From Desulfuromonadales bacterium (GTDB lineage: Bacteria; Desulfobacterota; Desulfuromonadia; Geobacterales; Pseudopelobacteraceae), in NCBI GenBank assembly GCA_016650295.1, contig JAENWA010000032.1, positions 1-64,000 on the forward strand: 64,000 nt of DNA, read 5' to 3'. The notes beneath the pieces are model-generated. The model saw nothing but the letters and a program-made list of their open reading frames with translations. It had not been told where the DNA came from and ran no database searches. Positions 7,307 through 17,054 of the stretch are shown in pieces; position 1 is the stretch's first letter; every line of letters begins with the position of its first letter. The position numbers and the translations under genes are program-made.

Positions 7307-8858
7307 AATCGTCCTGGGTAACCCGCAGCACTTCTTCAATGGTGGTGATGCCGGCCGCCGCCCTGGCCAGACCATCGTCCCGCAGGGTCTTCATGCCGCG
7401 GGAAACGGCGTATTCCTTGATCTCTCCGGCATGGGAACGGCGGATGATCATGGAACAGATCTCCTGGTCCACCGGCATGATCTCGTAAATGGCGGTCCGC
7501 CCCATGGTCCCCAGCCCGAAACAGCTGTCGCAGCCCCGACCCCGGTAGAGGCGCTCCGGCAGAACCACGCCGGCAAACTGCTCCAGCGGACGATACTCCT
7601 CGCGGCAGTGCGGACAGATCACCCGTACCAGGCGCTGGGCCATGACTGTTGACAGCGAGGAGGCAATCATGAACGGTTCGATGCCCATATCCACCAGGCG
7701 CGTCACGGCGGAGGCGGCATCGTTGGTATGCAGGGTCGAAAGCACCAGATGGCCGGTCAGACTGGCCTGGATGGCGATCTCGGCCGTTTCGGAATCGCGG
7801 ATCTCGCCCACCATGATGATGTCCGGGTCCTGGCGCAGGATGGAGCGCAAGCCGGAGGCAAAGGTCAGGTCGATCTTCGGGTTGACCTGGATCTGGCCGA
7901 TACCTTTGATCTGGTACTCGATCGGGTCTTCAATGGTAATGATATTCTTTTCGCTGGAGTTGACCCGGTTAAGGGCTGCGTACAAGGTTGTGGACTTGCC
8001 GCTGCCGGTGGGGCCGGTCACCAGTACGATGCCGCTGGTGCGGGTCAGCACCCGTTCCATGGTCTGCACCCCTTTTTCGCCCAGGCCGATGTCGGCCAGG
8101 GAAAGCACCCCTTTTTTCTTGTCCAGCAGACGCAGCACCGAACGTTCGCCGTAAAAGGTGGGAATGATCGAGACGCGGATATCCACATCTCGGCCGGCCA
8201 CCAGCACCCGGATGCGGCCGTCCTGGGGGAGGCGTTTCTCGGCGATATTGAGGCTGGCCATGATCTTGATGCGCGAAACCAGCGCTTCCTGGATGATCTT
8301 GGGAGGGGTGAGTTTTTCGTAGAGGATGCCGTCGATGCGGAAGCGCACAACCAGATCCCGTTCATAGGGTTCGATGTGAATGTCGCTGACCCGCTCCTTG
8401 ACCGCTTCGGAGAGGATCGAATTGAGCAGGCGGATGACCGGCGCTTCGTCACTCAGGTCCAGCAGATCCTTGGGGTCGCTGAACTCGGTGGCTATGGTGG
8501 AGAGGTCTTCACCCTCCAGCTCCTGCAGCACTTCGCGGGCGGTCCCGGACATGCCGGCATAGGCGTGATTGATGGCATCGATCAGGGCAACGGCCGGGAC
8601 CAGTACCGCTTCAACCGGTTTGCCGAAGGTCAGCCGCAATTCATCCAGCGCCAGCAAGGCTCCCGGACCGGCGATGGCGACCCGGATCGCGCCCTCATGT
8701 TCGATCAGCGGCAGAAGTATATTAGCGCGGGCGAAGCTGAGCGGCACTCTTGCCAGCAGGCCGATGTCCACGTCGCTGGCGCTGATGGCGGGCATACAGG
8801 CGATACCGAGACGCAACGCCAGGACTTTCAGTTCATCGGGAGGGGTACTGGCGCTCAT
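7287..8858 (-). CDS. gspE: Type II secretion ATPase GspE
   Basis: This 523-residue protein has a full ATPase core. Walker A GPTGSGKSTTLYAAL lies near residue 285, the Asp box and Walker B near DPDIIMVGEIRDSETAEIA, and the His box in HLVLSTLHTNDAASAV. The zinc-binding tetracysteine is CPHC (about 415) and CDSC (about 441). It powers pseudopilus assembly at the inner membrane. The gene overlaps gspD by four bases (ATGA) and gspF by 20. The intact motifs contrast with the degenerate homologue at 25357-26994. Confidence 0.94.
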   Translation of the reverse strand: MSASTPPDELKVLALRLGIACMPAISASDVDIGLLARVPLSFARANILLPLIEHEGAIRVAIAGPGALLALDELRLTFGKPVEAVLVPAVALIDAINHAYAGMSGTAREVLQELEGEDLSTIATEFSDPKDLLDLSDEAPVIRLLNSILSEAVKERVSDIHIEPYERDLVVRFRIDGILYEKLTPPKIIQEALVSRIKIMASLNIAEKRLPQDGRIRVLVAGRDVDIRVSIIPTFYGERSVLRLLDKKKGVLSLADIGLGEKGVQTMERVLTRTSGIVLVTGPTGSGKSTTLYAALNRVNSSEKNIITIEDPIEYQIKGIGQIQVNPKIDLTFASGLRSILRQDPDIIMVGEIRDSETAEIAIQASLTGHLVLSTLHTNDAASAVTRLVDMGIEPFMIASSLSTVMAQRLVRVICPHCREEYRPLEQFAGVVLPERLYRGRGCDSCFGLGTMGRTAIYEIMPVDQEICSMIIRRSHAGEIKEYAVSRGMKTLRDDGLARAAAGITTIEEVLRVTQDDYADVPL

Positions 8859-10801
8859 TTCGCCGGAATCTCCTGCACCCCACCGGTTTGAATGGGGCCT
8901 TTTCCTTCGATCTCTTTCTGTACATCAACCGGCTCGATCTTTTTGGCGGACTCGCCGAATTTAATACGCTGGAAATCGGAAATCGTAGCCAGATCCGCGG
9001 CATCTCTGATGATGTGCGGAGTGAGCAGGATCATCAGATTGGTTTTCTTTCGTGATTTTGTGGTTGTCTTGAACAGCCAGCCCAGACCGGGGATGTCACC
9101 CAGGAAAGGAGTTTTGCTGACATTCACATCCTCGGAATCCTGGATCAGGCCGCCGATCACGACCGTTTCCTTGTCCTTGACAACGATGCTGGTTTTAGCC
9201 GAACGCTTGGTGGTAACTAGGTCGACAGCCTGACCCTTGTCATTCTTCACTGCAGAAATTTCCTGGTTGATATCCATGCGAATATAATCGCCCTCGCTGA
9301 TCTGGGGCTTGATCTTGAGGTTTATGCCGATATCCTTGCGTTCGACTGACGTTAGTGTGTTGGTGGCGTTCTGGGTGGTCGCACCCGTGAAGGGAACATT
9401 TTCTCCTACATTGATCTCTGCCTCTTTATTGTCGGACGTTAGGATATTGGGGGTCGAGAGGATATTTACCAGACCTTTCTTGTCCAGCGCTTTGAGTACC
9501 GCGGCTACATTGACTGGACTGGCCGTTAAACTGGGTGTCAACTTGCCGCCTGCAGAAATGACAGTGCCGATCGTTCCAAGGGCGCCCAGCGGGTCGTACA
9601 TGCCGGCTACCGTCAGGTACTGGTTCAGAACAGCGCCGCCAATAACACTGGTCTGTAAACCAAGCTCCCGTGAATTATCCAGGGTAACTTCCGCAATCAG
9701 GACCTGCACAAAGACCTGTTTGCTGCGGCGGTCAAGCTTCTTGATAACCTGGGTCAGGTTGTTGTAGTCGTTGGGGGAGGCCATGATCACGAGAGAATTG
9801 GAGGCCTTGTCCGGGGTGATGGTGACCTTGCCGCTATCGAAGGGCGATGACTGCGGTGCGGCGCCGCCGGGCTGAGCCGTCGCCTGTGCGGTCATCCCTT
9901 TGACCACCCCGTCCAGCACCTTGGCCATCTCGGTGGCATCGGTGTTTTCCAGATAATAGACGTTGACCTTGCTGCTGGCCTCGGGCGGCTGCACATCCAG
10001 TTTTTCAACCAGTTCCCGCACCGACCTTTTGATGCTGTCATTGCCGAAGACCAGCAGGGCGTTCAGGCGCTGGTCGGCCAGCACGCTTCCTGTGGCGCTT
10101 GATCCGGCAACCGCCGGCTGGCCGGCCGGCTTGGCTTCGCCACCGGAGAGCCATTGTTTGATGGTTGTAGCGACACTTTCGGCCGAGGCGTATTGCAGAT
10201 AGATGATCTCAAGTCCTTCGCGGGTGCGTTCGTTGTCGATGGTCTGCAGGATGCCCTGCAGTTTGCGGATGTTAAGGGACGAATCCACCATCAGGAGCAG
10301 ATTGCCCGGCCCGAAGGCGGAAATATAGCCGTCTTTGGAGATCATCGGCTGCAGAAAGGTCAGTGCCTCCTGGGCCGAGATGTTTTCCAGTTTGTTGACC
10401 TGGGCGACATAATTCTCGTTGAGCGGAGCCTTCTGACCGGAGGGGAGCAGGGTAAAGCCGGACTGCTTGGCGCTGGCCGAGGGGACGATCTTGCCGACCT
10501 TGCCGCTCTGGACCACCGTGAAACCTTTCAGCTCCAGCACCGAGACGAACACATTGTAGGCCTCTTCGTTGGAAAGCTTGGAGGGCGAGAAAACCGAGAT
10601 CTTGCCCTTGACCCGGTCGTCCAGCACAAAATTCCTGCCGGTCAGGTCACTGATGAATTTCACCATGGTGGAAATATCCACCTCGTTGAAATTAAGCACC
10701 ACCCCCTTGCCGGCCGCCAGCGCCGGGGAGGTGAAGATGGCTCCGATCAGGAGCAGGGACCAGAGGGTATGTTTGAAGTGTCGTATCAAGCGTGCCTCCA
10801 C
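8855..10801 (-). CDS. gspD: Type II secretion outer-membrane secretin GspD
   Basis: This 648-residue secretin has an N-terminal signal peptide (LWSLLLIGAIFTSPALAAG). The N0 domain follows (GKGVVLNFNEVDISTMVKFI), then the N1-N3 modules, then the secretin core ending IPGLGWLFKTTTKSRKKTNL and MILLTPHIIRD. The low-complexity insert in N3 (about 295-315) is common. It forms the outer-membrane channel. It starts two bases downstream of the gspC stop on the same strand. Confidence 0.94.
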   Translation of the reverse strand: MEARLIRHFKHTLWSLLLIGAIFTSPALAAGKGVVLNFNEVDISTMVKFISDLTGRNFVLDDRVKGKISVFSPSKLSNEEAYNVFVSVLELKGFTVVQSGKVGKIVPSASAKQSGFTLLPSGQKAPLNENYVAQVNKLENISAQEALTFLQPMISKDGYISAFGPGNLLLMVDSSLNIRKLQGILQTIDNERTREGLEIIYLQYASAESVATTIKQWLSGGEAKPAGQPAVAGSSATGSVLADQRLNALLVFGNDSIKRSVRELVEKLDVQPPEASSKVNVYYLENTDATEMAKVLDGVVKGMTAQATAQPGGAAPQSSPFDSGKVTITPDKASNSLVIMASPNDYNNLTQVIKKLDRRSKQVFVQVLIAEVTLDNSRELGLQTSVIGGAVLNQYLTVAGMYDPLGALGTIGTVISAGGKLTPSLTASPVNVAAVLKALDKKGLVNILSTPNILTSDNKEAEINVGENVPFTGATTQNATNTLTSVERKDIGINLKIKPQISEGDYIRMDINQEISAVKNDKGQAVDLVTTKRSAKTSIVVKDKETVVIGGLIQDSEDVNVSKTPFLGDIPGLGWLFKTTTKSRKKTNLMILLTPHIIRDAADLATISDFQRIKFGESAKKIEPVDVQKEIEGKGPIQTGGVQEIPAK

Positions 10802-10802
10802 G

Positions 10803-11729
10803 TCAGCGAATATCGTAATTAAAGGTCACCGGACGTCCGTCCCGGATCATATCCAGTTTAAGCCTGTTCTGTCCTTTGAGGGCGATGAATGATTGCAGCG
10901 CCTTGTCCGGTGAGTCTATCGGAAAGTCGTTCAGACGCAGCAGCACATCGCCGTTTTTAATTCCAATCATGGCAAATACGCCGGAGGGTTTGACCTCTGA
11001 TGCCCGAAAGCCTTCCACCTTGCCGTCTTTCTGGCTGGGAAGCAGGCGGGCATCGCTCATGGCCTGGCCGATATTGTCAAGCGCTGCATTCAGGGCCCGC
11101 TGGTCGATGACGTAACTGCCCGCGCCCGTACTTGTGATACCCGAACCGGGCTGCACGGGAGCCGGCGTTGCCTGACCGGCGGCAGCCGCCGGCGACATGG
11201 GGGTCAGAAGCTCGACTTTTTTCCCGTTTACCACAATAAAGGCCTGATCCCGGGTCACCTGGACCAGCTTTCCGGCGTCAAAGACCATGTCACCCAGACG
11301 AAAGACGCGTTCCTCCTGTTTGGCCGAATGGCGCACCAGGGCAAAGGTTTCACGGAATGATCCCGTGACCGTTCCCAAAAGGAGCAGTTCGGCCGGCGCC
11401 GTGACCGGGGCAGCGGCCTGTGCGGCGGCTCCGCTATTCACGATCGGCGAGAGTTGGCCCTGGGTGGATTTACCGAACAGGCCGTTGGTGAGTATCGGTG
11501 CATAGTAGGAGAGATCGGCTGTTTTCGTGGCGCCGGCCGCTGGAGCCGCAGCGCTCTTGCCTCCCTTTGGAAGCAACGGAACGGAAAGGTTGCGGGAAAG
11601 GCTGTTGGCGACGATGGTGGCCAGAAGCACAACAACGACAATCCCCATGAGGATATTTATGATGGTAACCGTACGTGACATAGACCCTTGCGGTATGCAT
11701 CTCTTCAATATTTCCGACAGAGTGCTCAT
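10803..11729 (-). CDS. gspC: Type II secretion protein GspC
   Basis: This 308-residue protein has one N-terminal membrane helix (INILMGIVVVVLLATIVANS), a proline/alanine-rich linker, and the HR domain (FRLGDMVFDAGKLVQVTRDQ). A C-terminal PDZ domain reads GVFAMIGIKNGDVLLRLND and ends RDGRPVTFNYDIR. GspC bridges the inner-membrane platform and the secretin. It is the first gene of the gspC-D-E-F run. No clear terminator separates it from the nuclease gene upstream; the 178-base gap (11730-11907) shows no gene. Confidence 0.9.
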   Translation of the reverse strand: MSTLSEILKRCIPQGSMSRTVTIINILMGIVVVVLLATIVANSLSRNLSVPLLPKGGKSAAAPAAGATKTADLSYYAPILTNGLFGKSTQGQLSPIVNSGAAAQAAAPVTAPAELLLLGTVTGSFRETFALVRHSAKQEERVFRLGDMVFDAGKLVQVTRDQAFIVVNGKKVELLTPMSPAAAAGQATPAPVQPGSGITSTGAGSYVIDQRALNAALDNIGQAMSDARLLPSQKDGKVEGFRASEVKPSGVFAMIGIKNGDVLLRLNDFPIDSPDKALQSFIALKGQNRLKLDMIRDGRPVTFNYDIR

Positions 11730-11907
11730 GATTTCCGGCCGCTACCATACCAAATAAGCGCCGGTGCAACAAGTACTTTCCGGTATGGGCAGCTCTCTGA
11801 AAGCTGAATCCGGTTTCAGGTGACCGGCGGATAGTAATTCCAAGTTATCTGCTGCAATCGGGAAGCGGGACGATTCACCGTTTCAATCAAGACAGTTAAA
11901 GGTGTCT

Positions 11908-12438
11908 TTATCTGTGCCGCTTTCCATGCCGATTGCCCCCCTTGAGCGCCTGACGGAACTCCCAGGGCGGCAGCGGATTTGAATCGCGCCACAGTCCGGC
12001 CCGCCGGGCACGGGCCCGGGTTTCGGCCCCGATGTACTCGGAGGCATAGGGTCCCCGCAGATAGTGCCGGTAGGCCCAAGCCATCCCTTCCACCACCATC
12101 TCGCGGTTGATATCCCGGCCGGCGCAGCGAACCACCGCAACGACCCGCTGGTACGGGTCGATATCGATGATCTCGGCTGAAACCCTGCGACCCATGACCT
12201 TGCCGGTCAGCGCCCGTTTGGCATCTTCGCCGAAGGGTTGTCCCGGCTTGTCCGGCTTGGCGGTTTCCGGGGCATCGATACCATACAGCCGCACTTTGAG
12301 GCGACTCTCCTCGGGAGTATTCAGGAGGATCGTGTCACCATCGTAGACCGCCCGAACTACCCCTTCTATGCTGCGGGCCGCACAGCAGTCAGCCGTTATC
12401 AGCAGGATCATGATGCAGATGAGCGACAGCAGTCGCAT
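11908..12438 (-). CDS. Thermonuclease-like secreted nuclease (SNase fold)
   Basis: This 176-residue protein has an N-terminal signal peptide ending near ITADCCAA; a Cys there could also suit lipidation. The SNase OB fold follows: VVRAVYDGDTILL, KVRLYGIDAPET, a Lys/Arg-rich helix (GEDAKRALTGKVMGR) and DPYQRVVAVVRCAGRDINREMV. The catalytic positions, an Asp in DGDT and an Arg in VRLYGIDAPE, are present. It probably degrades extracellular or periplasmic nucleic acid. The start codon overlaps the stop of the U32 gene upstream by one base (TGATG), so the two are coupled. Confidence 0.87.
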   Translation of the reverse strand: MRLLSLICIMILLITADCCAARSIEGVVRAVYDGDTILLNTPEESRLKVRLYGIDAPETAKPDKPGQPFGEDAKRALTGKVMGRRVSAEIIDIDPYQRVVAVVRCAGRDINREMVVEGMAWAYRHYLRGPYASEYIGAETRARARRAGLWRDSNPLPPWEFRQALKGGNRHGKRHR

Positions 12439-14810
12439 CAGATCAGTTCCGCCGGGTAGTTGAATTCGGTTGTGCCCGGAATTTCGCGGCCGGATTTGAA
12501 GGCGCCGATGATATCACCCCAGGATTCGCGCGGGGCTTGGCGCAGGTCGATCAGGAACGAGCCGCACCCCTTGCCGCGCAGTTCGTTGTGCCGGGCGGTC
12601 AGGGAGAAAGGTTTCGCGGCGGTGATGGTCTGCAGGCCGTCACGGGTCGTAACGCTGTAGGCCTCGCCCCGGTCCGAGTGCAGCGGCGTGTTGCTGTGGA
12701 CATCCTTGATGCGGATCTTGGTGGTCATGACCGGCAGGGGGGCGTAGGCGATGGTCCGGCGCTCGATGGCGATATCCGCGGCCAGCAGGAGCGTGAGATT
12801 GACGGCATCATCCTCGATATACAGGGTGGCGGCTTCGGCGCCCAGTTCCTGCCAGGCGGCCAGGGCTTGGGAGTTGAGCGAGAAACAGCGGTGCCAAGTC
12901 GAGATGCGGATGCTGTCCAGGCCGCGCAGCAGCTGAAAATGGGACAGGTTGGCCGCTTCAAAACGGCGGAAACCGGCCTGGTGCAGCTGGCGGATCGTAT
13001 CACGGTAGAGCGGGATATCACGGTCGAAGAGCATGAAAGGGAGCTGCCAGATGACCTGACCCTCCAGGCCGCGCATCTTGGGCACCGCCCCCGGCAGCTG
13101 GTGGATGGCGGCCTTGGAAAGCGGCAGGATGGTGATGTCGGCCCCCTGCTGCAAAGGAAAGCGCCAGTCGCGTGGCAGATCCATGACCACCGCCAGGCTC
13201 TCCCGTGCTGCCGGGCGGGCGGTCGGGGTTTGAAGAGATTCCACCTCGCGCATGGCAGCTTTGCGGGAGGCGCTGGTCCGCTCGCGGGTAGCAGTTGTCA
13301 CGGCTTCACCCAGTTGGCGGTAAAACTGTCGGCGCAGCTCCTTGAAGAGGGCCGCGGGTATCAGCAACGCCGGAAAACCGGGCGCCTCCAGCGCTTCGAG
13401 GGAGAAGGGCGTGTCCCCGGTTTTGGAGAACTGGCTGCGCAGGACACCTTCCATGTCGCCGCTGCGGGCGGTTTCCAGCTCCCCGAGAGGGTAGCTGAAT
13501 TCATGCTGCAAACCGGCCGCCTCGGCCGAGATACGGAGTGTGCCGTTGTCCAACGCAAGCTTCAACCGGCAGGGTATTTTATCACCCGCTACCGATTCCA
13601 GCCTGCGCATACCGGCGTTTTCGCTGAGCGTAAAGGCCTCGTTGGAGGAGACCTTGTAGATGGAATCGCCGACCTCGAAGCGGAAGGGGGTCTCCACCTC
13701 CACCATGCTTCCGGCCCTGGCCTCCATAGATTTTTTACCGTTGACGAACAGTTCGCGCACGGTCCAGGCCTGTCCGGCCATATCGGTCTTGGGCTGGGCC
13801 CGCAGCCGGTCGCCCACGTGCAGGGCGTCACGGGTATCGAAGGTCAGGCGTTTGCCCTTGATACTCTTGATCTGGCCGACATAGCGTCCGGTGCCCCCCT
13901 TCTGCCAGGGGTTGGCGATGTCATCCGGCTGCTGGGATGACAGAAAACCCTTGGTGGGGGTGCGTCCGAAGGAGAATTTCAGGATCTCCTTGGCCGCCGT
14001 AAGTGCTTCCTTTTGGGACTGTTCCGGGGCATCCAGCACCATGCGGTAGGCCTCGACCACACTGGCCACGTATTCGGCCGACTTCATGCGCCCCTCGATC
14101 TTGAGGGAAGTAACCCCGCTTCGGGCCAGATCAGGGAGCAGGTCGATGGCCGACAGGTCGCTGGTAGAGAAGAAATAGCCCTGTTTGCCGCGGTGGTCGT
14201 ACAGCCGGCGGCAGGGCTGGGCGCAACGGCCGCGGTTGCCGCTGTGCCCGCCCAGATAGGAGGAGAAGAAACACTGTCCCGAAATGGAAAAACAGAGCGC
14301 GCCATGGACGAAGATCTCGATCTCCACCGGCGTGGCGGCAGCGATGGCGGCGACCTCGTCGATAGCCAGTTCCCGGGCCAGTACCGCCCGCTGAAAGCCG
14401 AGTTCATGCAGCATCTGCACACCGGCGGTGTTATGGATGGTCATCTGGGTCGAGGCGTGCAGCGGGATGGTCGGAAAGTGGTTGCGGATCAGGCGGGCAA
14501 CGGCCAGGTCCTGCAGAATCACGCCATCCACCCGCATGGCCTCCAGGGCTGCCAGGGTGTCCACCAGCTGCGGCAGTTCATGCTCCTTGACCAGGGTGTT
14601 GAGGGTGATGTAGATCCGCCGGCCGTGGGAGTGGGCGTAGGCCAGCATGCGCTCCATCTGGCGCAGGCTGAAGTTCTTGGCCCGGGCCCGGGCCGAGAAA
14701 TCCTGCAGACCGGCGTAGACCGCATCTGCCCCCTTTTCCATGGCGGCAAAGAAGGATTCAAGCGATCCGGCCGGGGCCAAAAGTTCGGGTTTTTTGTTTT
14801 GAAGGGTCAT
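12438..14810 (-). CDS. Peptidase U32 family protein with C-terminal DUF3656
   Basis: This 790-residue protein begins KKPELLAPAGSLESFFAAME, the U32 signature. The four-cysteine region includes HGALCFSISGQCFFSS and GRCAQPCRRLY, which in this family holds an iron-sulfur cluster. The long C-terminal part is DUF3656-like, as in RlhA-type proteins that hydroxylate 23S rRNA. Despite the peptidase name, the characterised relatives are RNA-modifying enzymes or partners of such enzymes. It may share a transcript with the nuclease downstream. A second, shorter U32 gene lies at 38579-39805. Confidence 0.88.
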   Translation of the reverse strand: MTLQNKKPELLAPAGSLESFFAAMEKGADAVYAGLQDFSARARAKNFSLRQMERMLAYAHSHGRRIYITLNTLVKEHELPQLVDTLAALEAMRVDGVILQDLAVARLIRNHFPTIPLHASTQMTIHNTAGVQMLHELGFQRAVLARELAIDEVAAIAAATPVEIEIFVHGALCFSISGQCFFSSYLGGHSGNRGRCAQPCRRLYDHRGKQGYFFSTSDLSAIDLLPDLARSGVTSLKIEGRMKSAEYVASVVEAYRMVLDAPEQSQKEALTAAKEILKFSFGRTPTKGFLSSQQPDDIANPWQKGGTGRYVGQIKSIKGKRLTFDTRDALHVGDRLRAQPKTDMAGQAWTVRELFVNGKKSMEARAGSMVEVETPFRFEVGDSIYKVSSNEAFTLSENAGMRRLESVAGDKIPCRLKLALDNGTLRISAEAAGLQHEFSYPLGELETARSGDMEGVLRSQFSKTGDTPFSLEALEAPGFPALLIPAALFKELRRQFYRQLGEAVTTATRERTSASRKAAMREVESLQTPTARPAARESLAVVMDLPRDWRFPLQQGADITILPLSKAAIHQLPGAVPKMRGLEGQVIWQLPFMLFDRDIPLYRDTIRQLHQAGFRRFEAANLSHFQLLRGLDSIRISTWHRCFSLNSQALAAWQELGAEAATLYIEDDAVNLTLLLAADIAIERRTIAYAPLPVMTTKIRIKDVHSNTPLHSDRGEAYSVTTRDGLQTITAAKPFSLTARHNELRGKGCGSFLIDLRQAPRESWGDIIGAFKSGREIPGTTEFNYPAELI

Positions 14811-14904
14811 TTCTGCTCACAATTAATTGAAAAGTTAAGGATTACTTTAGCTGCCGTCCCGGTCAAAAGCAAGGTTTTCGCAGCCTGCGGCAGGCACCAC
14901 AAAA

Positions 14905-14943
14905 ACAACGGCATCCGGAGCAGTTGGCCCCGGATGCCGTTGT
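14905..14943 (-). terminator. Rho-independent terminator of leuA
   Basis: A perfect stem of 14 base pairs (ACAACGGCATCCGG at 14905-14918, complement at 14930-14943) is followed on the minus strand by a T-run. It lies 30 bases past the leuA stop. Confidence 0.85.
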
Positions 14944-14972
14944 GCAGATGCTTGATGGTTGCTGAGTGGGGA

Positions 14973-16532
14973 CTACACGCTCGCGTTCAAGCGTTTCTGC
15001 TTGAAGTTAAGGCGGTTAAGCGCATGAATGTAAGCCTTGGCCGACGCTTCGATGATGTCGGTGGAGGCGCCTTTGCCGACCACGTTATGATCACCTTCGC
15101 TTACCCGCACGGTGACCTCACCCTGGGCGTCGGTGCCGCCGGTGATGGAGCCGACGTTATACTGCAGCAGCTTGGCCTTGGACTTGGTCAGCTTCTTGAT
15201 CGCCTTGAGGGTGGCGTCTACCGGGCCGTCGCCCAGCTCCGCGGTGCGGACCGCGATGCCGTTGATCTCCATCTGCACGGTGGCGGTTGCCACGGCAAAC
15301 GAACCGCAGGTAACGGTGATGTGATCAAGCTTGTAGCGGTCCTCGACCCTGGATTCTTCGGCGGCAATCGCCTCCAGATCCTCGTCGAAAACCTCTTTCT
15401 TCAGATCGGCCAGGGTCTTGAACCGTTCAAAGGCGTGATTCAGCTTCTCGTCGTCCAGTTCGAAGCCGAGCTCGATCAGGCGCTTGCTGAAGGCATGCCG
15501 GCCGGAGTGTTTGCCGAGCACCAGAGCGTTGGTGGAAAGTCCGACCGATTCGGGGGTCATGATCTCGTAGGTGGTTTTCTCCATCAGCATGCCGTGTTGA
15601 TGGATGCCGGCCTCGTGGGCAAAGGCGTTGGCTCCTACCACGGCCTTGTTGGGCTGGACACCGATGCCGGTGACGGTGGTCAGAAGGCGGCTGGCCGGGG
15701 TCAACAGTTCGGTGGCCACATTGCAGGCAAAGGGGAGGATGTCCTTGCGGGTGCGCAGGATCATGACGAATTCTTCCAGCGAACAGTTTCCGGCGCGCTC
15801 GCCGATGCCGTTTATGGTGCATTCCACCTGACGGGCGCCGGCCTGGATGGCGGCGATGGAGTTGGCCACGGACAGCCCCAGGTCATTGTGACAGTGGACC
15901 GAGATGATGGCCTTTTCGATGTTGGGAACATTCAGTTTCAGATACCGGATGATGTCGTAATATTCGGATGGGATGGTGTAGCCGACCGTATCCGGGATGT
16001 TGACCGTGGTGGCGCCGGCATCGATTACCGCTTCAACCACTTCGGCCAGAAACTCGCGGCGGGTGCGGACGGCATCCTCGCAGGAAAATTCGACATTGGG
16101 CGTATAACCGGCGGCCCGTTTGACCGCCTTGACCGCCGATGCCAGCACCTTGGCCGGTTCCATCTGCAGCTTGTATTTCATATGGATGTCGGAGGTGGCG
16201 ATGAAGGTGTGGATGCGCCCTTTCTCCCCGGCGTACTTCAGCGCTTCCCAGGCCCGGTCGATGTCTTTTTCGCTGGAGCGGCACAGGCCGGCGATCTCCG
16301 GTCCCTTGATGAGCTGGGCAATCTTTTTGACCGCTTCGAAATCTCCGTCGGAAGCGATCGGGAAACCGGCCTCGATTACATCCACGTTCATTTTCTGAAG
16401 GTGACGGGCCAGACGCAGTTTTTCCTCGATGTTCATGCTGTTGCCGGGGGCCTGCTCGCCGTCCCGCAGGGTGGTATCGAAGATCCTGATGATCTGCTTG
16501 TCGTCCTTTTTCTGTGCCGGTGCCTTAGCCAT
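14973..16532 (-). CDS. leuA: 2-isopropylmalate synthase
   Basis: This 519-residue enzyme makes 2-isopropylmalate from 2-ketoisovalerate and acetyl-CoA, the first committed step of leucine synthesis. Seen: IRIFDTTLRDGEQAPG near the N-terminus, the metal-binding HCHNDLG at about residue 213, GIGERAGNCSLEE, and NKAVVGANAFAHEAGIHQHG. The C-terminal LeuA dimer (leucine feedback) domain ends EASAKAYIHALNRL. AAAGGAG precedes the ATG. It is a single-gene unit with its own promoter, T-box leader and terminator. Citramalate or homocitrate synthase are alternatives; the leucine specifier upstream supports LeuA. Confidence 0.93.
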   Translation of the reverse strand: MAKAPAQKKDDKQIIRIFDTTLRDGEQAPGNSMNIEEKLRLARHLQKMNVDVIEAGFPIASDGDFEAVKKIAQLIKGPEIAGLCRSSEKDIDRAWEALKYAGEKGRIHTFIATSDIHMKYKLQMEPAKVLASAVKAVKRAAGYTPNVEFSCEDAVRTRREFLAEVVEAVIDAGATTVNIPDTVGYTIPSEYYDIIRYLKLNVPNIEKAIISVHCHNDLGLSVANSIAAIQAGARQVECTINGIGERAGNCSLEEFVMILRTRKDILPFACNVATELLTPASRLLTTVTGIGVQPNKAVVGANAFAHEAGIHQHGMLMEKTTYEIMTPESVGLSTNALVLGKHSGRHAFSKRLIELGFELDDEKLNHAFERFKTLADLKKEVFDEDLEAIAAEESRVEDRYKLDHITVTCGSFAVATATVQMEINGIAVRTAELGDGPVDATLKAIKKLTKSKAKLLQYNVGSITGGTDAQGEVTVRVSEGDHNVVGKGASTDIIEASAKAYIHALNRLNFKQKRLNASV

Positions 16533-16565
16533 GGTGTTGCGCTCCTTTCGTGCGGTTGTTCAGAA

Positions 16566-16815
16566 TATAAAAATGCCTTCGCCCCAAACAGGGGCGAAGG
16601 CATTGAATGCTATTCGCGGTACCACCCTTTTCGCTTGGCGAAGATTCTCGCCAAGCCTCATTACACCCTTTACGCGGGAGAACGGCTCCAACTACTTTTC
16701 TTCATCGGAACGGCTCCAAGGCGAGTTCATCATCCGTACTTACCGGTTCGCACCACCCACCGGCTCTCTGAAAAGCCCGTAACGACTACTACTCCTCTTC
16801 ACAGCCTTTATTGAT
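16566..16815 (-). ncRNA. T-box leader (tRNA-Leu sensing) of leuA
   Basis: On the minus strand the leader shows the AG-bulge region (CAGAGAGCCGGTGG), then a specifier loop containing GAACTC. The CTC (16723-16725) is a leucine codon. Further on is the conserved T-box GGGTGGTACCGCG (around 16613-16626). It is followed by a strong terminator, TGCCTTCGCCCC/GGGGCGAAGGCA with T-run (about 16568-16605). By T-box rules, uncharged tRNA-Leu would stabilise the antiterminator and turn leuA on. The specifier agrees with the gene it controls. Confidence 0.93.
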
Positions 16816-16823
16816 TGTCAGAC

Positions 16824-16853
16824 ATTTTAGAAAAATCAATCGGATAAAGTCAA
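16824..16853 (-). promoter_or_regulatory. Promoter of the T-box/leuA transcript
   Basis: On the minus strand, TTGACT (16848-16853) and TAAAAT (16824-16829) are separated by 18 bases, just ahead of the T-box leader. Confidence 0.6.
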
Positions 16854-17054
16854 GCGGTTTTATTTCCAGCAAGCTGATTTTGGAGAGCAGTGCATCAGTC
16901 TTCGGCTTGCCAACGTATCGAAACGGGATGCACTAGTACAAATAACGTCATACCGTTTGTCCAAACTCACGAAACGAGGGGTAACGCTTTTTTTTCAGGT
17001 TTGGCCGCTCAAGGCAGATGGAACACTGCCGGAAAAACCTGCTGCAACAGGTAA

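Noticed and set aside
14013-16814. Very long plus-strand frame (about 930 codons)
   Set aside because: It lies antisense to the U32 gene and leuA and crosses the terminator and T-box. The high GC of those genes keeps the opposite frame open. The minus-strand proteins have clear family motifs.
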